Positions 11,371 through 24,073 are shown, numbered from the stretch's first letter. The stretch is DNA of 64,000 bases from Marsupella aquatica (GCA_973895155.1 OZ316894.1:4464001-4528000); one strand, 5' to 3'. Numbers and translations are program-made. Notes: generated by a model not told the origin, from the sequence alone.

Positions 11371-12396
11371 GAAGTGTGCGTGAGAGCATTTCCTTTTTAG
11401 AAAGCCTTCCACTCCTTCTACATTCCTCAACACTCCAGAGATGATGAAAATCGAACCTAAACAATGGCTGATAGTATGAGAGTGACCTACTCTAGGCTAG
11501 ATGACTACAACTCATCTACAACAGCTAGGCCCGATGCTTTCAGACCAAATATGACAGATCCAGTCCCCTGCTTGGAAAAACCCAAGAGAGTGAGCTAGTG
11601 TACGCTAGATGACTAAAACTCAACTACAACGGACCAAAATATGACAGATCCAGTCCCCTGCTTGGAAAAACCCATGAGATGCGGGAACAACTCTTCCTCT
11701 CTCTGGAAAAAAGTAAATCCAGTGATCCCCTGCATGTAGTCGAGGTAAATATCTTAGGGTTTAGGGTCTCATGGGTTGTAGATGAGTTGGACCTCGACTA
11801 CATGAAGATCACTCACAATATTTTTCGAGCGACAAAATCCGTGTATGATGGATGACGAATGCAATATTTTATTTACATGTTCTGGAATCTATTTTACTGG
11901 AATCGAAGCTTAAATAGTCTCTCTTCACCCAGATCAACTCCATCTTGCTCCGACACATCCCACCAGCTACTCCGTCTCGGCGATCAGGGCAAGTAGGGCT
12001 TCAAAACTTTTATTCCATTTCTCTCCATCTCTTCGTCTTTTCTAAAAACCAAGTTGGTACAGAAGATTCGTAGATTGCGATCTAGGGACACCTGTTCAAA
12101 GCCCTCACATGTGTACGACTCAAATTTCGGAGCGAGGTGGGAAGCGTGGGGACTGGGCTGGGAGTGGCTGACCTCTTGTGTCCAACCCTACACCAAGGCC
12201 CACGTTCTTGGGAAAACTTGGTAGTCGGTCTGACTCTCCTTTGCTCTGTACTCTACTCAACAACTCATACGGTGGAAACCCGTAGGGTGTAGCCAAAAAT
12301 GAGCTACACCTAAATATCAACTCAAAACAACCTCTCTGTAACGTTACATGATTAAAATAATTGCAAGACGTAACGAAGATGAATCGCAGTCTGGTA
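11371..12396. other. intergenic, direct repeats, 3' flank of HRD3
   Basis: Two copies of CCAAATATGACAGATCC...CTTGGAAAAACCC (about 11545-11595 and 11632-11675) form a direct repeat. A GGGTTTAGGG telomere-like motif at about 11757 is too short to mean more than a telo-box. No separate gene is seen. The HRD3 3' UTR should lie just left of 12397. Confidence 0.45.
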
Positions 12397-15300
12397 TCAT
12401 TGAGGTACAGGTTCAGTTTCGGGTGGGGATTGTACAACCGCAACACGCCTGTGTCTTTGTCGCAAGTACAAAACTGTTAGCAAACACACGAAAAGTGTGG
12501 CGAGTGTGACATTGCCGTCGTCCAGTGAAATCTCTCTTACCCACTTGCCTGCCTTGGATATGGCTTCGGGGGTAGCATCAATCAATTTCACCTACAAGAA
12601 AGTACTGCAAGTTAGATGCAGAATATGGATATGTGGCCTCCACGGTGAGCAATTCATCTAACCAGGTCCACACACAATTCGCTTCCAAAGATTGCATCAA
12701 AGCATCACTAAGATACTAATTCAAATTCTAAACGTGACTATGAGCCGAATATTTCTGGCAACATTATTCAAATTACAGGAATCGACCAGGAAAGGACACT
12801 AAAAGCAACAGTCAACCTCCTGAAGATGGAAGAATTACCAGGAAGCCATTCGAATAATGTTGGCGCAACCAAAGTCCCATAAGGGCTAAGGTGACTGGGA
12901 GTGCAGCATCATGGTCTGTTTCAAGAGCTTGATCATAATACCGCTTAGCCAGGTGGAGATCCATAGGCAGGCCCAAGCCATGCTCATGCATATAACCAAG
13001 ATTGAACATTGCTTGGGCATTTAGTTGCCCTCGCGCCCTGTGATAAGCTTCTGCTGCGCGGTCTAAATCTTTCTCTGTTCCCTGTGCATAGATAATACCA
13101 ACTATGTCAGCTTCTTACGACCCAGACCAGTATAGCGTATAAAATTAAAATCTACTTATAAAACAACTTAATTGTTTGGACTGTTTTGGAGCTTGGACAG
13201 ATAGAATCTAATGCACCAACAGAATGGAGAGAACGCGCAAGTTCATGCGGCGTTCTAGGAGATGACAAATTGAAAGGAACGTCAGAATTTGAGAACCACA
13301 ATAGCTTGATAGGCTTCGTGTTAGCCATACCCTCCCATAATAGTATGCATCTCCAATTAGTAGAGCCGCATGCTGGTTACCCTGTTCTGAGGCATGACGC
13401 CAAAGATCATGTGCACGCTGGTGACGTTCTTTATCAGTGCAGATGCCTGTGCTGCCAATGCATACATCCTCACTGTAATATTTGTCAAGAATCCAAGCGG
13501 CGTTGCTCTGCGCAACTTCGTATCCGAGTTCTGCTGCCCTTGAATAGAGAAGGAGAGCCTTCCCAATATCTCTATTAATGTAGGCCTCTAATGCCCATTT
13601 TAACAACGATCCCCATGGTCCCTCTTCAGCTACCATCTTGTACAGCTTCACAGCCTATATTCCAATGAGAGGGTTAGAACATAAGTTGAAAGAAGTCCTC
13701 ACTGTTTGATACTGTAAATTAGAAGACTGCAAGTCGATACACATTTCTCAAACTAGAGTATCTGCCTTCCAAACAAATCCATCATATTACAATGATCCAA
13801 ACTTCTAACGCAATTTAATTTCGGTAAGGAGATTGACTAAATCTTCAAATGTGATGGAACGCATCAAATGAACAGAACAAAATCTGTTCATAAATACCAC
13901 CCTCTAGGCGTTGAACGGATGAGAAAGATAAGAAAGCTGTGAAAAACTCTACTCTCTGACTGGTCAATATCTTTAAAGGCATTCTCCACTCTTTTTGACT
14001 TATGTGAGAATGGACAGAGACGAGAATGTAGCCAAGACTCCATTATCGCATTGATTTTCCAATGTTCGGGTACTTTAGAGCTTTGCTGTAGAATTGACAG
14101 GATAGATCTATTGCGTCCTTTGCTATTGCCAAAATTGGTATTCATCCGGTATGCGCTCACTGGAACTCGGGCAAGAAAGAACTGAACACAGAACCACGGG
14201 TACGAGGCCAGAAAATATTACCGTTGCTTCATCTTTTCTGATCCCAGTACCCCCCTTCTGCTGCATTTTCGCAAGCTGATAAATTGCCCTGGGATGCATC
14301 ATCTTACTCTTAGTAATTGCTTGGCCAAAATGCTTGCGAGCTTCTTCCACATCCCGTTTTAATCCCGCACCCTTCAAATAAAGTACTCCTAAATTGTAAT
14401 GACCATTGGGGTCATTAGCATCTGCTGCTTTTGTAAATAATTCCCTTGCCTGTATATGACAAGGCAACCAGGAAACAATGACTAGGCCCATCAAAACCCC
14501 TTCACAAAAAGAAAACTTGTTTCGAGCAGGGACATCTTAATCATTCCATGGAGCAAATCCTTTCAACCAGACTAACAGTATACATACGTTGTCAGCAAAG
14601 ATCTTACTCAAAAGTTGTATGATGAATCCCCAAAGCACCTGTCCTAGTGCTACTAAACTAGTTAGAAAGAGTGATAGAAACATGTGTTTTTAAAAGTGCT
14701 CTCCCTTTCACTGTTGCACTAACTCACCTTGGTCAGGTTCCTCTTCTCAACTCCCAACCCTTTTGCATAGAGCCAACCCATACCGTTATACGCAGAATTG
14801 TACCCAGCATGGGTAGCTTCAAGGAACCATTCATACGCCTTAGTGTAATTTCTCGGAACTCCATACCCACGCGCGTAGATCTCACCCAAAAGCTCCATGG
14901 ACTCAGAGTTTCCTTTCTCTACAGCTTTGATAAACCATGACAACGCTTTTGCATGATCACGCGGAACTCCGCGTATACCAAGGTAGTAAATAAACCCCAA
15001 TCTGTGCATTGCTAGACTGAAACCTTTGTGTGCTTTATATTCCAAGAACTGAAAGTCATCATCATCCTCTCCCCGGAACTTCTTGAATTCTTTGCTCTCT
15101 TCTGAGCCATCGTTCAGTCGAACTGGCTCAAGTATCGGACCATCTTTGGAACTCATGAAGCTTGCCATTGCTGTAGCAGCAAGCTCAGCATACAGTTTGA
15201 CAGCCTTGTCGTTTAACTGCAAACGCGACAATACAAAGTTCAAGGTATTTCACAACGATCTAGCTAATCAGGACCACTCCGACTGACATGCTAACCATTG

Positions 15301-16094
15301 CTGAATCCTAGTAACGTACAGCACCATTCTCACATGAGGCTATCCTGATCATTTTCTCACTCTTGACTGCCCGATGATTTCATTCGTAGCAATTATCTTT
15401 TGTTTAAAACTTCTGAACTTAAGACGACAACTTTTCAACCAAAATGTTGACCAAGGCAAGCGATACCACTTAGGCAATGCCAGATTCACACCTGTTGGCG
15501 GGAGTAGCTGTATGCCAAAGCCATTTTTGACTGGAAGTTCCCACCTTCGGCTCCAAAGTAGTGGTACAAGTATGCCTTCGCGTCGTCCTTGTCCATTCCA
15601 TAGCCGCTACCATGAAGAAATCCTAAGGTGGACTGAGCATGAGGGTGCCCACGGTCTGCTGCAGATTGCAAATCCTGAACTGCCTCTTTTAACACCGCAG
15701 GATCACCATCCCCGATACCATCAACCATTTTCCTCACTCCTCTTGCATATTGGACATCGTCTCTGTTGGACCCACCCTCCACTTGCTCTTGACGCAGAGC
15801 TTCTCTCCAAGAGCCCGGATCCAAATCCTCATCTCTTAGATCATCTGAGTCTCCAAACTCGTCCCACTCATTGGAATCGGAGGAATCTAATCCAGAGGAC
15901 AATCCACCTTCGGCTGACGGAGAAAGCTCATCCTCCCGCCCCTCGTCATTGTCCTTGCTATCGTCGTCATCCACTACCAGGATTACATTATAGGCAGTTG
16001 CCAGCTGTGCTATAACTAGAAAAAGAAGCAACACAATTGGGACTACCAACCTGTAGCTGCCCCTCGATAAATTTCTCTCCCGTTTCCCCTCCAT
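12397..16094 (-). CDS. HRD3: HRD3/SEL1L-type Sel1-repeat ER protein, six exons
   Basis: This is the plant homologue of yeast Hrd3 and animal SEL1L, the ER-lumen adaptor that recruits misfolded glycoproteins to the HRD1 ubiquitin ligase in ER-associated degradation. Exons read on the minus strand are 16094-15492, 15216-14728, 14449-14222, 13654-13331, 13081-12839 and 12591-12397. All introns are GT-AG and phase 0, and the product is about 693 residues (Arabidopsis HRD3A is similar in length). The protein starts MEGKRERN and has a hydrophobic signal segment (about residues 17-36) and an acidic linker. Many Sel1 repeats follow (for example [20 protein letters not shown] across an exon junction). 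A C-terminal membrane anchor [15 protein letters not shown] precedes basic residues. No break is visible. The start is the first ATG before the signal peptide. An eroded copy lies at 57183-58320. Confidence 0.92.
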
Positions 16095-17345
16095 CGATTA
16101 GTCTCGATTCCCACAAAACGTTGGTCAACGATCAGCCAATACTGAGTTCAAAATCCGCATCAAACACCTAACTTATTCGGGGGCTACTGGCTCCTGTCGT
16201 GAAAGCAATTTAAAAATACATTAGAGAGTCCGTTTCCAGATTGTAAGCCAGCACGGGAGCAGAGGGTTGATGTCATCAATTTCTCAGGAAAATGGCAAGA
16301 ATGGTCGCATGGAAAATACATAAGTTTCAACAGACGAGAAAGTGAGGAAGCCGTGCAAATTCGAGGAGCCCGATGGGAAATGTAGTGAACAACTCCTTGA
16401 GCACCCGCACAGATCTTCAATCCATTACAACTAGCGAGAAAAGAAAACCAACCCAATTCTACAGAACCTACTACAGGACAACAGCGACTCTTCATAACAA
16501 AAACAAACAACTATGCAGACGTCGCATCCAATTCAAACAATCAACCCACTCGAACGAATCAGCACAATCCAATCTAATGCAACACTATTCCTTTCCCTTA
16601 CCTGCCGTTTCTCTTCGTCAAGACCCTAATTGGCTGCTCCTTCAAGATGCAGTACAATTCGATCCCTTCTTTACACCTTTTTTCCCTGTTCTTACCTACC
16701 ATCTCTCCTCATTCTGACCTAATTCATCGCCCCGTCGGTCCACAGCAACACCCGGAGCAGATTCATGACTCGTTTGGAAGCATTTAATCGGAAATCAATC
16801 AATCCTCTTTCCCCTGTTCGGCCGGTTCTTTCTCACCAATCCCCAACGATCGAACCCAATTCCATAACTTCAGCCTTCCACAGAGCAGAATGGCGAAGGC
16901 ACAAATCTGCTGTCGGACCACAACTCTCAATAAATCCACAATTTCGGCCGCTTCGGCAGCAGAAACACTCAAGAGACTCTTCTATCGAATTCTTCCGACG
17001 AATAGAAACCGCGCTCCATCGATTCCTCCGATTTTTCCAACTGATGAACCGAACTCCATCCACGCTTCCACAGAATAATAGTATGGCGGAGCCCAAATTT
17101 CTGCTGCTGAAATCAACACAAGAAGTCAGACAAATGAAATGAATCCGATGACAGTGGAGTGGAGATGAACGGAGAGGGGCAACAACACGTCATCAATAAG
17201 GTTCCAAAGCGAATGGAACAAAGCCTGCATGGACCACCATGTGGAAACTTGACTTGGATGGACCACTGAAACATGGATGGGCTATCCAGAAGTATCACCA
17301 CAGGCAGGTTTCATCTCCCATAGTTGAAGCTAAATACTGTAGTGT
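16095..17345. other. HRD3 5' flank, duplicated at 58470-59200
   Basis: This should hold the HRD3 promoter and 5' UTR. Blocks such as CAAACACCTAACTTATTCGG (about 16166) and CTTTCCCCTGTTCGGCCG reappear in order at 58490-59200, showing that the region was copied with the gene. Plus-strand frames at 16765-17142 and 58615-58965 are alignable, but with indels that do not preserve a protein, so I do not call a gene. The right part carries GGATGGACCACTGAAACATG motifs shared with 59115-60180. Confidence 0.55.
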
Positions 17346-18359
17346 TTGGGGACAATGCGTAGTTCATTTGTGCATTTCAATGGGCATCTCAAAGCTTGGA
17401 AATTATGGATAATGGCATTCATCATAAAGAATAGGGGATAATGGCATTCGATCTTAAAGAATAGGTCATAAAGACTATGTAAAAGTTTTGTTTTTTTCTT
17501 TCACCAGACTCTAGAGTGACTAATGGTTATAGCATAAGACCAATCCTTATGGCAAAAAGTTATGGACTATGCAATTCATAGTCCATAACTTTTTGTGTCC
17601 CTAACCCATAACTACAATAGGGCATTAAAGTATATCAAATTGCCAGTTTTGAGGCGCCCTAATCTTTAAGGAATTCCCAAATGCCGCGCAAGTGGCCAAA
17701 ATAGTTTCCTTGGAAAACTGTAGTGCCAGGTTTGAATTTGTTCTGTAATGCGCAATGTGCCCATATGTGCATTTTTGGCTAACATTCTTGAAATGCACAT
17801 ATGCTTTCATCCACTCTTGTAGTGTTTCCTTTGAACACTCATTTGGTTGTCTTGCTTTTCTGTGAGAATGCACAACAAAACTCAGTTGCTTTTTTTGCTA
17901 GTACTGGCCTTGACTACCAGTTCTTTGAACTTGAATAGAGGAGAGTAATAGACGAGAGGACAATAAAAGTGTCAACAAAATATGTATACTGTTAATGTAT
18001 TTACTGTTAATGAAATGATAAAAAAAACCATCATGCCTGGGCCACATCATTCTAACAATCATACATATCATAACATCCTCAGTTCTATGCACATAAATTA
18101 TGGTGGGCCCTAGAGTGACGGTCTACAGGCTTCATTCTAGAAGCTAGACCTCAACTCTAGCTTCCCTTCGCGCTTTATATATAAAGGTGCCATACCACCA
18201 AACCATGGAATAGCCTGTTGCTTCATCCCTACCCACACAACATAATGGAATAGTCCTCCCCCTACTTTTGCTCACCACTAGGGCTCCCACACCCATACCA
18301 CACTATGAAAGTCAGAGCCCTCGACTTGGTTGGCTGCCATATCCAAAGCACTTAGAGAA
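17346..18359. other. intergenic with short repeats
   Basis: A tandem pair GGATAATGGCATTC...AAAGAATAGG lies at about 17408-17468. The stretch 18095-18190 (GGGCCCTAGAGTGACGGTCT...GACCTCAACTCTAG) is similar to 59438-59500, so the HRD3-locus duplication reaches at least this far. No gene is seen. Confidence 0.45.
17554..17594. repeat. perfect 18-bp hairpin, 5-nt loop
   Basis: The arm AAAAAGTTATGGACTATG (17554-17571), loop CAATT and arm CATAGTCCATAACTTTTT (17577-17594) form a perfect inverted repeat. It could be the core of a MITE remnant or a chance hairpin. No flanking duplication was identified. Confidence 0.8.
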
Positions 18360-18686
18360 GCTATCCTTCCCAACCAAATATATGTCTTCAAGTGCAACTG
18401 GTTCAAAGTGGGCCTTGCAGGTAACAATCTCACTATGGTTCAAGATGAGTGTGGATTTACACCGTTGAAGATATCTGCCACTAGTTTCCAGCCATCTCAT
18501 TAGCAAACATTAGAGCCGTTCACTTTTCCAAGTCAAGTGGAACAATATTTCTATATTCCATACCCCCTAAACCCAGAGGAATGGTCACTTGTCATCACGT
18601 ATGTGCCAGAGTCTCGTTCAATCATTGGGGAAAAGCCTGATATTCTGGTTGTGTTCCGACCTGAAAATGATGAGGACCAATTTTGA
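18360..18686 (+). pseudogene. CACTA transposon relic with DUF4216-like domain
   Basis: One frame reads I-Y-V-F-K-C-N-W-F, then EPFTFPSQVEQYFYIPYPLN and EEWSLVITYVPESR, and ends at a TGA at 18684-18686. The 'FKC.WF' start and 'PF..ASQ.EQVFY......W.VV'-type block are the hallmarks of DUF4216, a domain found C-terminal to TNP2 transposases of plant CACTA (En/Spm) elements. One in-frame TAG (near 18499) breaks it and no transposase core is nearby. Family assignment is from memory of the domain pattern. Confidence 0.6.
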
Positions 18687-19306
18687 GGGGTATGTGTTTG
18701 TGGATATATAGTTATACGGATATATAGTTAGATTTGATCATATGAGGATTTCTCTTCTTGGTTGAATGGAAAAATATGTGTTTCTCAATTATCAACAAAC
18801 TTATGTTTTGTAAGTATATCATTTTCAAACATTATTTTTCTATATCTCTCATCTCCAGCCCATATTCACCACACCTTTTGGTAGACTTTATGCAAAGAAA
18901 ACTCATGTTGCTTGTAGTCCTCCATCCTCCATGCTTTCCTAATCCCCCTAGCCTTTCTCCTTAGTTATTACTTGTACCCACCTCCCTCCTCCTTTCTTTC
19001 ATTGTATACTAAAACCCATTAGTATATAGAGGAAAAAAGGGAAAATATAAACAATTAAGGGTAACCATGGAACCTGAGCCGAGGCCGGAAGTAAGGGTGC
19101 AATGCCAACAAGGGGGCACGATTAGGGTTAGGGCACACTAAGTACATGTGGCTGCGGGTAATCAATGGGCAGTCAGGCAACGGCAGGCAGGAGGGGGGTA
19201 ACTAAGGACTGTTCATCAAGGGTGGCGGCTCATTTGCGAGCACTGATCAAGTAGAGGATTGTGAGAAGAAGCCAACGACTATATATCAACTGCTTAGGCA
19301 AACACT
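18687..19306. other. intergenic, no gene seen
   Basis: This stretch holds a tandem pair GGATATATAGTTA at about 18701-18730, pyrimidine-rich patches and a TTAGGGTTAGGG motif near 19122. No coding signal is recognised. Confidence 0.4.
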
Positions 19307-20640
19307 ATGGGCAGAAGCAAAAACCAAGCATCGACCAAGCTGCACATTTTTGGGGATGCCTGTTCGAACGGGCAACTGAGTGTATTGAGACATACGAGGA
19401 CGAGGAGTCAGAGAGAGCAGCCCAAGAATGATAGGAGCTTGCTCAGCTATGGGAACTCCAGAGGTCTGCCTTCCTCGGAGGAGAGCTCATCAAGGCCGAG
19501 TTCTTGTGGACGCCTATTGTCAACCAGCTCGACGACCTCCTGTTCCAAAGGAATAGAATTGTCGGCATCCGGGAGGCCATCAACCGCTGCAACAATGAAC
19601 ATTGGGACTTGAAGGGTTGCACGGAGGCATGGACGAAAGCAACAGTGATGGGAGAATCGTCAAGAGCGGCCAAAATGAAAAGGAAAATGACCAACAACGA
19701 AGAAGCCACACCGGCCAAGAGAATGAGGTCGGCGACATCTAGAAAGCCGACAGAGCAAGGGAGACAAAGGCAGGAGGAGGCCGAGGAACTAGAGGTCAAC
19801 CCCGTCAATGCCATCCCTACAAGAGATGATACATGGAAGGGTTGGGCGACGGTCATACTGTAGGCGGTGCAACTATATTTTGCACGAGAAGAGGACGCAT
19901 GTTTTACAGCCATGCAGACCCGGAAGTGCCAATGCTTCATGGCCGGATTCGGCTTGGAGACCTTCGTTAGATGGCTGAAGCCGGAGGTGCCAGAATCAGA
20001 CTTGCTGGAATTCATGGGATCATGGGATCACGAGGCAAATGCAACCAGGGTATATGGGAGGGAATTCTATCTCACTCCCAAGGTGATTGCCAAAGTACTT
20101 GGCTTGCCGATAGGCAATAAGACCAAGGTAGACACCCGAAAGAACTTGCCGGATAAGGAGTTTAGGTCATTTCCCGGGCCATCAACAAAGAATGGCCTCT
20201 TCCGGAACACTTGCAACCCGCACATTATTGAAATGACTGATTTCTTGCGGGTGACAATGCATTACAATTTGGCAAGGCCAGAGATTGGCAAGGCACATGT
20301 CTACCTGGCAGAGAGGCCAGACCCAAGCCGGGACTACAACGGGTATCTCCTCACCCAATTGAAAAAGATCTTGAAGGAGGAACAACAAGTGATAAGCTAG
20401 GGGAGCGTGTCCTGGCTTGGTTATCACATGCCGCTGTTGTGCAAGTACGCCCGAAGTCAGACCTTTGCACCCGAAGCCCAAACCGCCCCGCAGCCCCACA
20501 ACAGAACAGATCTTCAGGCAGAGGCCTGAACCCATGATGATGCAGCAACCAGCCATGCAAGACCTTCTACAGATGCTACAAAAGGAGAGGGTGACAATTG
20601 CGGTACGTACAGCCGCAAAACTCAGCTACCTTAACACTTA
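19307..20640 (+). pseudogene. decayed transposon-derived gene, family not identified
   Basis: A GC-richer stretch with coding character reads through several stops on the plus strand. The parts are FLWTPIVNQLDDLLFQRNRI, a basic segment with AAKMKRKM..., a TAG at about 19861, then AVQLYFAREEDACFTAMQTR and YGREFYLTPKVIAKVLGLPI, ending at a TAG at 20398 with further open sequence beyond. The 'REFYLTP..IAKVLGLPIG' style resembles plant mobile-domain or 'putative plant transposon protein' ORFs often carried by retroelements. I cannot name the family. A similar base composition and a coiled-coil relic at 31340-32471 suggest that both belong to one element split by the block between them. Confidence 0.45.
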
Positions 20641-21952
20641 GCTCCGGCGTCACTGACTCCAACGCCAAGCTCCCTTATGGTCCAGGCCCGGATTGGCCAT
20701 CCGAGGAGGACTTAGCATGGGGAGACGTGGCACCGGCGAGGCAAGGCGCCAAGCTGGTGACACACATTGAGGACTTAGACTATATAGCTAAGAGCTGGTC
20801 AGGTCAAGGGGGAAAAGGGTCAGGCTCAAGGTTGACCGTCCGGACCCCCGAACGGACTTTGAGTTCTGAGCAGGGCTTGAAAAAGAGCTCCTCTTGGGCC
20901 CAAGGCCAATGGAGTTGACGCCATGGGCAACCGACGCTTGGGGCGCGAGTTATGGTCTGATCCAGGTTTGGCCGATTGGGGGCCCAGGGCGGCAATGAGA
21001 TCTGAGGGCCTAGGCATGAGCAGTGGGTCGGCCCAATCACAACGGGCTAAGGCACTCCGCTTGTGGACGCCTAACGAGGAAGTTATGGGCGTTGCTAGTT
21101 GGTGGCGCGCCCAGATAATTATGCAGGATAGGGTCTAGGTTGGGGTCCAAAAGTTTAGGGACCAAAGTTGGTCTGGGGGTGGGATGTCTCCAAAACCATA
21201 TATGTCATCTGCTTATCAAACGATTTACACGACAAATACATATTTCCTCCTACTAAAATCGTTTGTTATTGTATGCGGGAACGTGGAGGGATGCTATTTG
21301 GATTCTATTGCATGTAGGATGAGTATCTTTGATTCCGCTCCCGGAAGTCTCGGGGGGGGTCACTTCCACGGAAGTGGCACATCACGTGCGATGAAGCATA
21401 GGGCCATTTAATTGGGTTCGGCGGAAGACTTCAGAAGTTTGGTGGAAGAACAATAGGGCCCGTTTTAATTGTTGGGCCACTTTAAAGCACAATAGGCATT
21501 TTTTAATTGGGACATATTCCACGGAAGATGTCCATATAAGTTAGGGGTTTTACTACCATATGTATATGCGACACGCGTCATGTTTATATTGGACCACATG
21601 TCTCCATGTAATTGGGACACGTGTTTTTACATGGCAAATATCCATTTTTTCTGCAACATCAATGTTTTAATATTTGCCCTATTGTAACCGCAAACTTCTG
21701 TCCAAAAACTATATTGTGAAGGACTTCTGTTGGGTTTATTGGGACGGGGTCTAAAGTGGGTTACGGGAACCCCAGGGGGACCCATGATGCCACTCGGGGT
21801 TTGCAAGGGCCGTTGATATTTAGGGTTGAAGATCCAATGGTCAAAAATGGCCCGGGTGGCGGCTTTAGGGACGGGGATTGTGGGCCCAAGGGTGGATCGA
21901 TGAAACAGGAAGGACACGCGAACAGTGAGTTTCAAACTCAATGTTCATTTTC
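20641..21952. other. GC-rich flank of transposon gene, then AT-richer spacer
   Basis: 20641-21140 is GC-rich and may be further decayed transposon sequence (many GGCCC and GGACC motifs). After about 21140 the composition changes. A short palindrome CACTTCCACGGAAGTG lies at about 21361. No gene is recognised. Confidence 0.4.
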
Positions 21953-22102
21953 TTTGTGACAAACGGGAGGTCTGTTGCCGTGACTTTGGAGGATCGTTCA
22001 AGTTTGTGACAATCGGGAGATCTGCTGCCGTGACTTTGGAGGATCGTTCAAGTTTGTGACAATCAGGAGGGCTGCGCTGTGTGCTGCAACTTAGGAGAGG
22101 AT
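21953..22102. repeat. 50-bp tandem repeat x3
   Basis: Units starting TTTGTGACAA at 21953, 22003 and 22053 share CTGCCGTGACTTTGGAGGAT and GTTCAAG. A fourth, more diverged copy runs on to about 22150. Confidence 0.8.
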
Positions 22103-22275
22103 CATTTGAATGTTGTGTGCTGCCGTGACATTGGAGAGGATCGAGGCTAGGTAGACTCTGGAGGCCAGGAGACTACTGCTGCCGCAAGTCCCAGGGCAAG
22201 TTTGGAGAGGAGGTAGATTGTCGAGGTCGACTGTTACTGTCATTCCGCTTTCAATTGGTTGACATTGGTATCTGG

Positions 22276-22343
22276 TTGCCTCTATCGCTTGCATTGCCTC
22301 TATCGCTGGCATTGCCTCTATCGCTTGCATTGCCTCTATCGCC
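22276..22343. repeat. 18-bp minisatellite, about 3.8 copies
   Basis: The unit TTGCCTCTATCGCTTGCA is repeated in tandem with single changes (GCTGGCA in the second). Confidence 0.85.
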
Positions 22344-23677
22344 TACTGTACTCACCATTGCCATGTACTGTGTGCTCACTGTCATTGCCATCTTGGAGGT
22401 GCGCACGAATGTGGTCCAGTGTTCTGCTTATTGTGATTGCCAACTGCTTCTTATGCGCCCAGACCATTTGACTGCTTCTTGTGCGCCATCACTTGGAGTT
22501 GGGTCCCAGACCATTGCAAGTTGTTGCATCATCGTCCCAAACCATTGTGACAGCTTGGGACATTACATCAAGCTTGGGAGGTCGCAGCGAGTTGGCCTGA
22601 TTGTCGCCTTGGTCCTCTGTTCCCCTACTAACATGATTACTACTTGTGCGATCCTCCCTGTTGCGTTCCTCCCTCTTGCATTCCTCCTCTGGCAAAGCCT
22701 ACTATTGTTTCCCCTCATTTGCAAAGCTATGAATGTATGTTGCCGCCATGGGTAAGCTCAATGTTGTAGATGCAGTAAGATAGAGAACGAGAATTTTTTG
22801 GGGAGGAGTGTTGGACCTGAACATGATCGGTGCCTTTGAACCACATATTGGTTGTCGGGGTGGTTTGTTGCTTTCGTTCAGGATAGGGCCATTTTGCTTT
22901 CTGTCTAACTCAAGCCTGCATTGGATAGGAGGGCACGACTGGTGCTGTTTGGCTGTCTGGCTGCTTGGGAGAAGGAAGATAACAACAAAGAAGGGACGTG
23001 AGCTAGGCAGCCTGGTTTGAATCTGGTTGGAGTCTGCATGCCCCTGGTAGTATTTGTTGTTTCCATCTCAGTTTCAATTGAAGTTTCCATGTCAATTTTG
23101 TCTTGCTCTTTTGTTTTCAATGTCCTTTCATTTGCTACTCAATTTGTTGAATCTTTTGTCCATTGTTTCTGGAAATGCTGTCAATAGTTGTGTAATTGCC
23201 ATTTTGCCACAGTCGACGTCTTCATGGAGATGGAGAAGCCATTCAGTATTTTGACTGTTCAGGGATTTTCCTGGCAATGTTTCTATCATCCGGTACTGTG
23301 TAGGTGAAAAACGTCAGTGAACAAGGTCGGGCTTGGGCATTCTTGGTGAGCATTGCCATGTGCTTCATTGGCATGCTAGAAATGTAGAATTTTGTGTGGA
23401 CTTTGCAATGTCTGTTCTATTTGTGAAGCTAGATTGGCTAGCTAGCTTAAAGCTTGTTTGGACTTGTTTCGTGGATATGCATTTAAACTGCACTTGTCAG
23501 CTACTGGTCTGTTTCAATTTTGCATTGTCTATGGAATGTGCAGATTCAATCGATCTTGGGTGCTGAGGAAGGAGTTTGGGCTCTGATCCGACTACAGAAG
23601 TTGTTGGGAGGATCCAAGTAAGCTCCACACTGTTGCAGAGGACAACACGGCCTTATAGCTTTAGGGTTTATTGTCCC
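22344..23677. other. no recognised gene upstream of BRCT fragment
   Basis: Open frames at 22255-22755 and 22808-23020 carry no domain. The first begins in the minisatellite. The region may hold 5' untranslated or terminal sequence of the block that follows, but I see no clear ends. Confidence 0.35.
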
Positions 23678-24073
23678 ATGGGTCGTAGAAATGAGTCTAC
23701 ACCAAAGCCCTCTTCAGTTTCAAAGCCAATTTTGAAGGGTGTGAATGCCTTCTTAGTTCCGCATGGATTTTCAAGAGCTCGTTTTGAAGTTTTGCGTAGA
23801 AAGCTAATTGAACGTCACGGTCAGCTTTGCCCTGTTGCTTCCAGCAACACCACTCACATTGTTGCTGGTTCTTGGGGAGCACTCATATCCAAGTGGACAT
23901 GGTCTGATGTAAATTCCCTCATTCAAGAGCATGCATTGAAAGTTGTCTCATTTGAATGGATGTGCTAATCCCTCAAAGCAGGAGTCCTAGTAGACGAAGG
24001 CCCTTTCAACTTAATGTTGACTGAGGTAGAGTCTGAGGCAGACTGTAACCAAGAGAGAAGTAGAAAAGATTAA
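23678..24073 (+). pseudogene. BRCT-domain fragment, DNA polymerase lambda type
   Basis: From the ATG at 23678 the frame reads MGRRNESTPKPSS, then KGVNAFLVPHGFSRARFEVL with RRKLIERHGQLCP, TTHIVAGSW, LKVVSFEWMC. This matches the start and the W-x-C helix of the BRCT domain at the N-terminus of DNA polymerase lambda/TdT-type proteins, which mediates end-joining partners. A TAA at 23966-23968 falls inside the domain. The same frame continues SLKAGVLVDEGPFNL to a TAA at 24071-24073, as an intact BRCT would. No polymerase catalytic region follows. Either a captured gene fragment that has acquired a stop, or a small host pseudogene. It lies in the same orientation as the PHD ORF and transposase downstream. 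Confidence 0.65.

Noticed and set aside
11752-11770. Telomere-type TTTAGGG repeat
   Set aside because: Only about two units; far too short for an interstitial telomere.
15374-16015. 213-codon plus-strand frame opposite HRD3
   Set aside because: It lies antisense to HRD3 intron 1 and exon 1, spans a splice site and has no domain.
16765-17142. Paired plus-strand frames at 16765-17142 and 58615-58965 as a conserved gene
   Set aside because: Similarity comes from segmental duplication of HRD3 5' flank; indels shift the frame between copies.
22255-22755. 166-codon plus-strand hydrophobic frame
   Set aside because: It begins inside an 18-bp minisatellite and shows no domain; Leu/Ala richness comes from the repeat.
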